A DNA stretch of 9,195 nt, from assembly GCA_030149025.1 (NCBI GenBank), contig JASBSH010000036.1:1-9195 (forward strand). Reading direction: 5' to 3'. The DNA comes from Actinomycetales bacterium (GTDB taxonomy: Bacteria > Actinomycetota > Actinomycetes > Actinomycetales > BWSM-131). The notes beneath the pieces were generated by a model, which had not been told where the DNA came from, ran no database searches, and saw nothing but the letters and a program-made list of their open reading frames with translations. Shown one piece after another: positions 1 through 5,623 of the stretch (the first letter of the stretch is position 1; each line of letters opens with the position of its first letter). A program made the translations under genes and the position numbers.

Positions 1-509
1 CGTTCGGCGCCTTCGGTGGGCGTGCCGAGGTGATGGACCTGTTCGACCCGTCCCGCCCCGACGCTCTCGCCCACGCTGGCACGTTCAACAACAATCTCGC
101 GTCCATGCTCGCCGGCCGTGCTGGGCTGAGGAAGGTGTACACGCCCGAGGTCGCGGAGGCGCACACGCAGCGAGGGGAGCAGCTGCGCGAGGCGCTGAAC
201 AGGGCGGTCGGCGACCACGGACTGCTGGTGACCGGGGTGGGGTCGCTGATGGCGATCCACCCGGTGCCTGCCGCCTTGAGCGAGAACAGATCTGGTGCTG
301 CGACGACTGCGGAGGACCTCGCCGGCTGCGACCCGAGACTGCGCGAGCTGTTGTTCCTGGGGCTGCTCGAGCACGGTTACTACATCGCGCCACGCGGCTA
401 TCTGGCGCTCAGTCTCGCGGTCACCGACGATCAGCTCGAGGGGTTCGTCACCGCGGCGGGGGAACTCGCTGCCGAACTCGCCCACCTCACCAAGCAGCGC
501 GCTGGATAG
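1..509 (+). CDS. Class III PLP aminotransferase, GSA-aminomutase-like (C-terminal part)
   Basis: The reading frame is open from base 3, so this is the C-terminal ~168 residues of a gene that starts outside the window. The visible start reads FGAFGGRAEVMDLFDP followed by AHAGTFNNN. These are the conserved segments after the PLP-lysine in class III (omega) aminotransferases of the glutamate-1-semialdehyde 2,1-aminomutase group; the Thr of GTF normally contacts the cofactor phosphate of the partner subunit. The rest is the usual small C-terminal domain. The substrate cannot be told from this end. HemL itself is possible, but actinomycetes carry several HemL-like paralogues, and the divergent FNNN segment gives no reason to prefer heme synthesis. 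It ends in TAG ten bases before rpe and is probably co-transcribed with it. I am sure of the family and unsure of the role. Confidence 0.85.
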   Translation, partial: FGAFGGRAEVMDLFDPSRPDALAHAGTFNNNLASMLAGRAGLRKVYTPEVAEAHTQRGEQLREALNRAVGDHGLLVTGVGSLMAIHPVPAALSENRSGAATTAEDLAGCDPRLRELLFLGLLEHGYYIAPRGYLALSLAVTDDQLEGFVTAAGELAAELAHLTKQRAG

Positions 510-519
510 CCTGACAGCC

Positions 520-1179
520 GTGAGCGTCCAGATCTCGCCGAGCATCCTGTCCGCCGACTTCGCCAACCTCGAGCACGACCTCGGTCGGATCGCGAACGCC
601 GACTGGGCGCACGTCGACGTGATGGACAACCACTTCGTGCCGAACCTGACGATCGGCCTGCCCGTCGTGGAGCGGCTGATCAAGGTCAGCCCCGTGCCCG
701 TCGACTGCCACCTGATGATCGAGGACCCCGACCGGTGGGCACCCGGCTACGCCGAGGCCGGTGCGCAGAGCGTGACATTCCACGCCGAGGCGGCAAAGGC
801 ACCCATCCGACTCGCGCGTGAGCTGCGCCGGATCGGCGCCCGCGCCGGGCTCGGCCTCAAACCCGCGACCCCTGTCGAGCCGTTCATCGACCTGCTGCCC
901 GAGGTCGACATGCTGCTCGTGATGACGGTCGAACCCGGCTTCGGTGGGCAGAAGTTCCTCGACGTGTGCCTGCCCAAGGTGCGCCGTGCCCGCAAGGCGG
1001 TGCGTGAGTCGGGACTGGACGTGTGGGTCCAGGTGGACGGCGGCGTGTCGGCGTCCACCATCGAGCGCTGCGCGGAGGCCGGCGCGGACGTGTTCGTCGC
1101 CGGCTCGGCCGTCTACGGCGCCGGCGACGCGGCGAGCGCCGTCGACGAGCTGCGTGAGCTGGCGACGAAGGTCTGCTGA
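520..1179 (+). CDS. rpe: Ribulose-phosphate 3-epimerase
   Basis: This cytoplasmic TIM-barrel enzyme interconverts D-ribulose 5-phosphate and D-xylulose 5-phosphate in the pentose phosphate pathway. The 219-residue product matches the normal family length. Visible motifs are PSILSADFANLE (residues 7-18), HVDVMDNHFVPN (31-42), DCHLMIEDP (62-70), VMTVEPGFGGQKF (134-146) and VDGGVS (172-177). The metal-binding and catalytic set is intact: His31, Asp33, His64 and Asp173, with the methionine cap residues Met35, Met66 and Met135. I chose the GTG at 520 because it gives the standard short N-terminus before PSILSAD. The frame is open further upstream to about 295, but that part overlaps the aminotransferase and looks out of frame. 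No strong ribosome site precedes the GTG. With only ten bases after the upstream stop codon, translation is probably coupled to the preceding gene. Confidence 0.96.
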   Translation: MSVQISPSILSADFANLEHDLGRIANADWAHVDVMDNHFVPNLTIGLPVVERLIKVSPVPVDCHLMIEDPDRWAPGYAEAGAQSVTFHAEAAKAPIRLARELRRIGARAGLGLKPATPVEPFIDLLPEVDMLLVMTVEPGFGGQKFLDVCLPKVRRARKAVRESGLDVWVQVDGGVSASTIERCAEAGADVFVAGSAVYGAGDAASAVDELRELATKVC

Positions 1180-1255
1180 CCTCCACCCAGTAACCGTCGT
1201 GACCATGCAGGTCTGCACGTACGCCGCGCGCGTGTCCCGAGTCATGGAACGTTCT

Positions 1256-1285
1256 TTGCCGGTGCCGAATCGCGCGGCGTAGAAT
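1256..1285 (+). promoter_or_regulatory. Candidate promoter for the riboswitch-ribM transcript
   Basis: TTGCCG at 1256-1261 and TAGAAT at 1280-1285 are separated by 18 bases. They resemble -35 and -10 boxes of the main (RpoD/HrdB-type) sigma factor. Transcription would start near 1292, just before the FMN aptamer, which is where a riboswitch promoter should lie. This is prediction from sequence only. Confidence 0.5.
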
Positions 1286-1305
1286 CCCCGCGACATATCA
1301 ACCAA

Positions 1306-1440
1306 CGCGTGCTCCGGGGTCGGTGAAACTCCGAACCGGCGGTTACAGTCCGCGACCCGACCGCAACTGTGCAGACAGAGCGGCCGGTTGACCCGGTGGA
1401 ATTCCGGGACCGACGGTCAAAGTCCGGATGGGAGGCGCAC
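1306..1440 (+). promoter_or_regulatory. FMN riboswitch (RFN element)
   Basis: The conserved parts of the FMN aptamer appear in order: GGTGAAA at 1322-1328, ACCGGCGGT at 1335-1343, AGTCCGCGA at 1347-1355, the GGTGGAATTCC segment around 1395-1405, and GACGGTCAAAGTCCGGATG at 1412-1430. CTCC at 1312-1315 can pair with GGAG at 1431-1434 to close the P1 helix. This is the RFN fold that binds flavin mononucleotide and normally represses riboflavin synthesis or uptake genes when FMN is plentiful. It lies 120 bases ahead of the transporter at 1561. The spacing and sequence leave little doubt about the identity; the exact ends are approximate. Confidence 0.95.
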
Positions 1441-1560
1441 GCGACCGGTGCGGGCAACCGCATCGGGACCGGTTGCCGGAGCGCGAGGCCTCCATCGCCA
1501 TGACACCGGCAGCAGGTTCGACATCCCCGGGGCTCGTCTATCGGATCTCGGAGGATTCGG
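1441..1560 (+). promoter_or_regulatory. Expression platform of the FMN riboswitch, with ribM ribosome site
   Basis: A perfect 8-base-pair hairpin can form between GGCAACCG (1453-1460) and CGGTTGCC (1470-1477). The ribosome binding site GGAGG lies at 1550-1554, six bases before the ATG at 1561. CCTCC at 1489-1493 is complementary to it and could mask it. No T-run follows a hairpin, so control by hiding the ribosome site is more likely than a classical terminator. The switching mechanism is inferred, not shown. Confidence 0.5.
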
Positions 1561-2271
1561 ATGGACCTGCTCCTCAAGCTCCTCGATGCGCAGATCACCT
1601 TCGGGGACACGCAGATCCTGTGGCGCGAAGTGATCGGCAACCTCTTCGGTCTCGCCTCAGCGGTCGGCGGCATGCGCCGCCGGATCTGGGCCTGGCCGGT
1701 CGGCGTGGTCGGCAACGTCCTGCTGTTCACGGTCTTCCTCGGCGGTGTGTTCAACACCCCCCAGGCCGTCGACCTGTACGGCCAGGCCGGCCGTCAGGTC
1801 TTCTTCATCGCCGTGAGCGTGTACGGCTGGGTGCGTTGGCGCCAGTCCCAGCGCGCTCGCCTCAGCTCGGGCGCGGACGACGACACACCGGCCATCGTGC
1901 CCCGCTGGGCGAACGGTCGGGAGCGGTTGCTCCTCGTGGCGTCGGCCGTCGTCGGCACGATCGTGTTCGCCCAGATCTTCAAGGCCCTCGGTTCGTGGGG
2001 GCCGTGGGCCGACGCCTGGATATTCACCGGTTCGATGCTGGCGACCTACGGGATGGCCCGTGGCTGGACCGAGTTCTGGCTGATCTGGATCGGCGTGGAC
2101 GCCGTCGGTGTCCCGCTGCTCCTGAAGGCCGGCTTCTACCCGTCGGCGATCCTGTACCTGGTGTACGGCGCCTTCGTAGTCTGGGGCTTCTTCGTCTGGA
2201 TGCAGGCGCAGCGTCGTGAGCGGGGACCGCAGGACCTGGAGACCGCACCGGCGACCGCCGCAGCCGGGTAG
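1561..2271 (+). CDS. ribM: Riboflavin transporter RibM/PnuX, PnuC family
   Basis: This is an integral membrane protein of 236 residues with about seven hydrophobic helices. PnuC-family signatures are visible: WPVGVVGNVLLF (45-56), a YGQAGRQVFF...YGWVRW block (73-93), and GMARGWTEFWLIWIGVD (164-180). PnuC proteins are facilitators that take up a vitamin, which is then trapped by phosphorylation inside the cell. Family members classically carry nicotinamide riboside or mononucleotide. However, actinobacterial PnuC relatives behind FMN riboswitches (RibM/PnuX of Corynebacterium and Streptomyces) import riboflavin, and this gene follows such a riboswitch. A charged loop at about 96-121 separates the first three helices from the rest, and the tail after about 216 is polar. 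The start has a good GGAGG site. Substrate assignment rests on the regulator, so it is strong but indirect. Confidence 0.88.
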   Translation: MDLLLKLLDAQITFGDTQILWREVIGNLFGLASAVGGMRRRIWAWPVGVVGNVLLFTVFLGGVFNTPQAVDLYGQAGRQVFFIAVSVYGWVRWRQSQRARLSSGADDDTPAIVPRWANGRERLLLVASAVVGTIVFAQIFKALGSWGPWADAWIFTGSMLATYGMARGWTEFWLIWIGVDAVGVPLLLKAGFYPSAILYLVYGAFVVWGFFVWMQAQRRERGPQDLETAPATAAAG

Positions 2272-2289
2272 GCGTCCACCGAAATAGAG

Positions 2290-2339
2290 GTTGATCATGG
2301 AATCCTGGTTCGCGTCTGCACAGGGTTTCCATGATCAAC
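2290..2339 (+). repeat. Dispersed palindromic repeat, copy 1 (hairpin after ribM)
   Basis: GTTGATCATGGAA at 2290-2302 is the perfect reverse complement of TTCCATGATCAAC at 2327-2339. This gives a 13-base-pair stem with a 24-base centre that can pair further (CCTG with CAGG). The left arm plus following GCG matches the left arm of the copy at 4247 at 21 of 24 positions. It starts 18 bases after the ribM stop codon. It could help end ribM transcripts, but the shared sequence marks it as a repeat family member rather than a simple terminator. Confidence 0.85.
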
Positions 2340-2360
2340 GACGTAGTTCGCCGCCAGACG

Positions 2361-2407
2361 AACGACGACGGCACCCCGCCCCAGCCGAGGTGCCGCCGTC
2401 GTCCTGC
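2361..2407 (+). terminator. GC-rich stem-loop, probable ribM terminator
   Basis: GACGACGGC at 2364-2372 pairs perfectly with GCCGTCGTC at 2395-2403. The helix continues with ACC (2373-2375) to GGT (2389-2391) around a three-base bulge, closing on a loop of about 13 bases. No T-tract follows, which is common for actinobacterial hairpin terminators. It sits 90 bases after the ribM stop codon, directly after the palindromic repeat. Confidence 0.55.
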
Positions 2408-2601
2408 CATCCATCCCACACGGACTGTGATCGCCCATCAACATTCCGTGACAAGGACATTCAACTCATTCGGCCACGTCCTGTCAATCCTCAACGCACC
2501 TCATGTGAAGTGGTGGTCACAGTGCTGTCAGTCCCCGCCTACAGGCTCACCAGGCGGTCGCCTCCGAGACACGATGTAGGGGGCGACTAGCCTGGTGGCT
2601 C
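2408..2601 (+). promoter_or_regulatory. hisE upstream region with likely leaderless promoter
   Basis: There is no gene in this stretch, which is less GC-rich than its surroundings. TAGCCT at 2588-2593 fits a -10 box ending nine bases before the hisE GTG, so transcription would begin at or next to the start codon. That fits the lack of a ribosome binding site before hisE. No convincing -35 box is visible. The inverted repeat TGTGA-N8-TCACA at 2504-2521 could be an operator, but its spacing does not match the CRP/GlxR site. Confidence 0.4.
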
Positions 2602-2865
2602 GTGAAGACCTTCGACGAGCTGTTCGCCGAGCTGGCGGAGAAGGCCGCGACCCGGCCGGAGGGCTCGGGCACCGTGGCCGCGCTCGACGGCGGCGTGCAC
2701 GGTATCGGCAAGAAGGTCGTCGAGGAGGCAGCCGAGGTCTGGATGGCCGCCGAGCACGAGTCGGCCGACCGGGCGGCGGAGGAGATCTCCCAGCTGCTGT
2801 ACCACCTCCAGGTGCTGATGCTCGCCCGCGGACTGAAGCTCGAGGACGTCTACCGACATCTGTGA
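2602..2865 (+). CDS. hisE: Phosphoribosyl-ATP pyrophosphatase HisE
   Basis: HisE catalyses the second step of histidine biosynthesis, hydrolysing phosphoribosyl-ATP to phosphoribosyl-AMP and pyrophosphate in the cytoplasm. The 87-residue product is a stand-alone, all-helical MazG-like domain, as is usual in actinobacteria, where HisI is separate. The metal-binding acidic helices are visible as KKVVEEAAEVWMAAEHES (37-54, with Glu41, Glu42 and Glu45) and AAEEISQLLYHLQVLM (58-73, with Glu60 and Glu61). The EEISQLLY form, instead of the enterobacterial E-x-x-D-L-x-Y, is typical of actinobacterial HisE. The start is GTG at 2602, which gives the normal MKTFDELFAEL beginning. No Shine-Dalgarno sequence precedes it, and it is probably leaderless. 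hisG follows after 55 bases, consistent with an operon. Confidence 0.95.
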   Translation: MKTFDELFAELAEKAATRPEGSGTVAALDGGVHGIGKKVVEEAAEVWMAAEHESADRAAEEISQLLYHLQVLMLARGLKLEDVYRHL

Positions 2866-2920
2866 TGACGCAGCTACACCAGTTCCCGACTGTCGTCACC
2901 ACTGATTCGAAGGACCACCC

Positions 2921-3772
2921 ATGCTGAAGATCGCCATTCCGAACAAGGGCTCGCTGTCCGAGCCCGCCACCGAGATGCTCCGAGAGTCCGGGTACGCCAC
3001 CCGCCAGGACACCCGCAAGCTCGTGCTGCGCGACGCCGAGAACGACGTCGAGTTCTTCTTCCTGCGGCCGCGGGACATCGCCGTCTACGTCGGTGCCGGA
3101 CGGCTGGACGTCGGCATCACCGGTCGTGATCTCCTGCTCGACTCCGGGGTCCGGGCCACCGAGATCATGTCCCTAGGGTTCGCGACCTCGACGTTCCGGT
3201 TTGCGTCGCGTCCCGGGGAGGTCGAGTCGGTGGAGAAGCTCGCCGACCGGCGCATCGCCACGAGCTACCCCGGACTCGTCCGCCGCTACCTCGCGGAGCG
3301 GGGGATGGATGCCGACGTGGTCCGTCTGGACGGCGCCGTGGAGACCGCCGTGGAGCTGGGCGTGGCCGACGTCATCGCGGACGTCGTGGAGACCGGCTCC
3401 ACCCTTCGGGCAGCGGGTCTGGAGGTGTTCGGGGAGCCGATCCTGAGGTCGGAGGCGGTCCTGGTCCGCCGCGGCGGCCGCGGGGACGCCGACCCCGAGG
3501 GTCTGGACGTACTCATCCGGCGACTGCAGGGCGTCCTGGTTGCCAGGCGCTACGTGATGATGGACTACGACATCCGGGCGGAGCTCGTCGAGCAGGCCTG
3601 CGCGATCACGCCAGGTCTGGAGTCACCGACCGTCTCACCGCTCCACGACAGGGGCTGGGTGGCCGTTCGTGCGATGGTGCCGAGAGCGAAGGTCAACAAG
3701 GTGATGGACGAGCTCTACGACATCGGGGCGCGCGCGATCCTCGTGACGACCATCCACGCCTGCCGGATCTGA
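2921..3772 (+). CDS. hisG: ATP phosphoribosyltransferase HisG, long form
   Basis: HisG performs the first committed step of histidine biosynthesis, joining ATP and PRPP to give phosphoribosyl-ATP and pyrophosphate. The 283-residue length and the extra C-terminal domain mark the long form, which works without HisZ. The N-terminus MLKIAIPNKGSLSEP and the segment GAGRLDVGITGRDLL (58-72) belong to the periplasmic-binding-like catalytic lobes. IATSYPGLVRRYL (112-124) and the PRPP loop ADVVETGSTLRAAGL (153-167) are intact. Residues from about 211 on form the ACT/PII-like domain that binds histidine for feedback inhibition, including SPTVSPL (235-241) and the IGARAILVTTIHACRI end. The ATG at 2921 has the ribosome site GAAGGA at 2909-2914. 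It is co-directional with hisE and the PH gene. Feedback by histidine is known for the family and inferred here. Confidence 0.97.
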   Translation: MLKIAIPNKGSLSEPATEMLRESGYATRQDTRKLVLRDAENDVEFFFLRPRDIAVYVGAGRLDVGITGRDLLLDSGVRATEIMSLGFATSTFRFASRPGEVESVEKLADRRIATSYPGLVRRYLAERGMDADVVRLDGAVETAVELGVADVIADVVETGSTLRAAGLEVFGEPILRSEAVLVRRGGRGDADPEGLDVLIRRLQGVLVARRYVMMDYDIRAELVEQACAITPGLESPTVSPLHDRGWVAVRAMVPRAKVNKVMDELYDIGARAILVTTIHACRI

Positions 3773-3785
3773 GGGGGACCGAGCC

Positions 3786-4250
3786 ATGGAGCAGCCAGGG
3801 CAGACCGGTGCGCTGGATGAGCGCGCGTACCGGCCGTTCCGCCCGATCAAGGCGCGGCGGATCGCCTGGGCGGTCGCCGTCGCTGCTGTGGTGATCCTCA
3901 CCATCATCGGTCTGACCATCGAGGACGCTCCGCTGCTGGACCGCCTCGCCTTCATCGCCACGGGCCTCCTCATGGCCTGGTTCATGTCACGGCAGGCGGG
4001 CGTGCGCGCGATCCCGTCGCAGTCCGGTCTCTTCGTCAAGAACCTCTTCCTCGGCCGGACGCTGGAGTGGGCGGAGATCGTGTCGGTGCGCTTCGGAGCC
4101 GATCGGTCCTGGGTGCAGCTGGACCTTGCCGACGGCGACACCCTCGCCGTGATGGCGATCCAGCGTGCGGACGGTGACTACGCCGAGAAGGAGGCGCGCC
4201 GCCTGGCGACCCTCGTCGAGTACGGCAGCCGCGCTACCAACTCCTCGTGA
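3786..4250 (+). CDS. PH domain-containing membrane protein
   Basis: This 154-residue protein has two predicted membrane helices (about 26-44, AWAVAVAAVVILTIIGL, and 53-68, RLAFIATGLLMAWFMS). A cytoplasmic bacterial pleckstrin-homology-like domain follows (about 74-145). The domain is recognised from the pattern GLFVKNLFLGRTLEWAEIVSVRFGADRSWVQLDL, which resembles mycobacterial CFP-6-type PH proteins. Its biochemical role is unknown. Genes of this kind are often found directly after hisG in actinobacteria, so the 13-base gap and shared strand suggest co-transcription, not a proven role in histidine synthesis. The start ATG at 3786 has the ribosome site GAGGGGGA at 3771-3778, overlapping the hisG stop codon. 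The TGA stop codon (4248-4250) is part of the palindromic repeat that begins at 4247, so the last codons may have been shaped by the repeat's arrival. Confidence 0.85.
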   Translation: MEQPGQTGALDERAYRPFRPIKARRIAWAVAVAAVVILTIIGLTIEDAPLLDRLAFIATGLLMAWFMSRQAGVRAIPSQSGLFVKNLFLGRTLEWAEIVSVRFGADRSWVQLDLADGDTLAVMAIQRADGDYAEKEARRLATLVEYGSRATNSS

Positions 4251-4294
4251 TCATGAAATCCCGGTTCGCGGATGAACCGGCATTTCATGATCAC
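4247..4294 (+). repeat. Dispersed palindromic repeat, copy 2 (between convergent genes)
   Basis: Two 21-base arms at 4247-4267 and 4274-4294 are inverted copies, complementary at 20 of 21 positions (the one mismatch is within CCCGG versus CCGGC), with a six-base loop GCGGAT. The left arm core TGATCATGAAATCCCGGTTC is identical to the three copies inside fdrA. The element lies between the 3' ends of the PH gene and the oppositely oriented acetyltransferase gene, and contributes the PH gene's TGA. Such a strong hairpin could end transcription from both sides. Confidence 0.93.
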
Positions 4295-4328
4295 GATATG
4301 GGGGAGCGGGTCAGGTGAGCCAAAACGG

Positions 4329-5576
4329 TCAGAACCACGTGCCGCACCACGCCGGTTCGGGCCACCCGAGCAGCGCGTCCGCACGGGCGTGCGTGGCGGC
4401 GTCCCGGATCCGGAGGAAGCCGGCACCCGCGAGAGCCGCGAGATCGCCGGACCCGAGCCAGAGTGCCGCGAGTCCCGCAGCGTCGGTGTCGATGTCGGGA
4501 TTCCGGACGTCGTCCACGCGGCTGCACGTACCGGCTCCAGATGCGTCTGACTCGATCACGTACGTCCCGTCGATCTGGCCGAGGTGGTCGGCGACGCGGA
4601 TGGTGACGGAGCCGGCGACGGGGTAGCGGCGGGCGCTGAACGCGGCCGGCACGTCGTGCAGCCGGACCCACAGGAAATCGGATGTGGCGCCGTCCCTGGC
4701 CGTGCGCGGGTCGGTGAGCAGCAGTGGGAGCGGCTCGCGAGGGCTGCGGTCCTCGGCGACGACACGGGTGACGAAGTCGACCTCGCAGCAGTAGCGCCAC
4801 AGGTCCGCGTAGGCGTCGTCGTTGGCGGCCCAGAGGTCCTGGACGTGGAGGGTCGCTGCGGAGACGCGCTCGGTATAGGAGTCCTCGACCCGGTAGATGA
4901 GCAGGCCGTCAGGAGTGCCGTCGGCGCCGCGGTGGATGGCGAGCTGGCGGAGGCGGTCCTCGTCGTTGCCGTGCAGGAGGATCTGCGCGGCGGTCTGCCA
5001 GCGGTGAAGCGGACGTTGGACGGTGCCGGCAAACCGTTGCCGCGCACGGTCATACAGCGCAGGGGCGAGCTTGACGAAGTCGTCGGGGTCGACCAGCTCG
5101 ACGCTGCCGACGCGGGGCGGACGGAAATGGGCGCGGGTGGCGTCGACCGTCCAGGTGCACGAGGTCGTGGCGACGCCGAAGCCGAACCGGCGGTAGATCG
5201 GCGCCTCGGAGGCGATAAGGATGCTGGCGACGTCGCCATGCTCTGCTGCTCGGCTCAGCTCCACGGTCATCCAGCGTGAGAGCAGGCCGCGGCGGCGGTG
5301 TGTCGGCAGCACGGTGACGCTGCTGATCCCGTTGAGCGGCAATGGTTCTGGCGCGCCTGGAACGGTGAGGTCGCTGTCGAACGAGCGAAACGTCGCGACG
5401 GTGCGGGCGCCGTCCCGGCCGGCGAAGAGGCGGTGGCCGGCCATGCGGACGCGGCGGGACTCGATCGACTCGGGCGTGGGGCGGGGTGCGAGGAACACCG
5501 CTGAGGCCGTGTTCGCCCACTGGGTGAGGGCGGGGACGTCGTCGGGATCAATCGGCACGATCTGCAGCTCGGTCAT
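4329..5576 (-). CDS. eis: Eis-like GNAT N-acetyltransferase
   Basis: This 415-residue cytoplasmic protein has the three-part Eis architecture: an N-terminal GNAT domain, a second GNAT-like domain and a C-terminal sterol-carrier-like (SCP2) domain. The acetyl-CoA loop is visible as VTVLPTHRRRGLLSRWM (87-103). Tyr128 in APIYRRFGFG corresponds to the general-acid Tyr of mycobacterial Eis. The chain ends in CGTWF; in Eis a C-terminal Phe carboxylate serves as the catalytic base, and this feature is preserved. Eis enzymes acetylate amines, including aminoglycosides at several positions and lysine side chains; the natural substrate here is unknown. No ribosome site precedes the ATG at 5576. TAGGCT at 5591-5586 (minus strand) fits a -10 box for a leaderless transcript. 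The gene follows the fdrA operon by 47 bases and may also receive read-through. Confidence 0.88.
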   Translation of the reverse strand: MTELQIVPIDPDDVPALTQWANTASAVFLAPRPTPESIESRRVRMAGHRLFAGRDGARTVATFRSFDSDLTVPGAPEPLPLNGISSVTVLPTHRRRGLLSRWMTVELSRAAEHGDVASILIASEAPIYRRFGFGVATTSCTWTVDATRAHFRPPRVGSVELVDPDDFVKLAPALYDRARQRFAGTVQRPLHRWQTAAQILLHGNDEDRLRQLAIHRGADGTPDGLLIYRVEDSYTERVSAATLHVQDLWAANDDAYADLWRYCCEVDFVTRVVAEDRSPREPLPLLLTDPRTARDGATSDFLWVRLHDVPAAFSARRYPVAGSVTIRVADHLGQIDGTYVIESDASGAGTCSRVDDVRNPDIDTDAAGLAALWLGSGDLAALAGAGFLRIRDAATHARADALLGWPEPAWCGTWF

Positions 5577-5585
5577 CGATCGGCC

Positions 5586-5591
5586 AGCCTA
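5586..5591 (-). promoter_or_regulatory. Candidate leaderless -10 box for the Eis-like gene
   Basis: TAGGCT on the minus strand ends ten bases before the ATG at 5576. It matches the T-A-N-N-N-T pattern of actinobacterial -10 boxes, and there is no Shine-Dalgarno sequence. No good -35 box is seen. This is weak prediction. Confidence 0.3.
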
Positions 5592-5623
5592 ACGGTCCGC
5601 CGGATCCCCGCCTTGCGCCCAGG

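Noticed and set aside
1..509. Calling the aminotransferase hemL
   Set aside because: Only the C-terminal part is visible, no heme gene is adjacent, and HemL-like paralogues are common in actinomycetes.
1306..1440. Cobalamin riboswitch
   Set aside because: The conserved order GGTGAAA, ACCGGCGGT and the GTCAAAGTCCGGATG segment is that of the FMN aptamer.
1428..2219. Long open frame overlapping ribM in another frame
   Set aside because: Its sequence is Arg/Pro/Gly-rich with no family pattern, it begins in the riboswitch, and ribM in the other frame has clear PnuC motifs and a good ribosome site.
2459..2487. Minus-strand promoter with TTGACA at 2487-2482
   Set aside because: The -35 is perfect, but the -10 partner (TTGAAT at 2464-2459) is mediocre and it would drive only antisense RNA into the ribM terminator region. 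Chance cannot be excluded.
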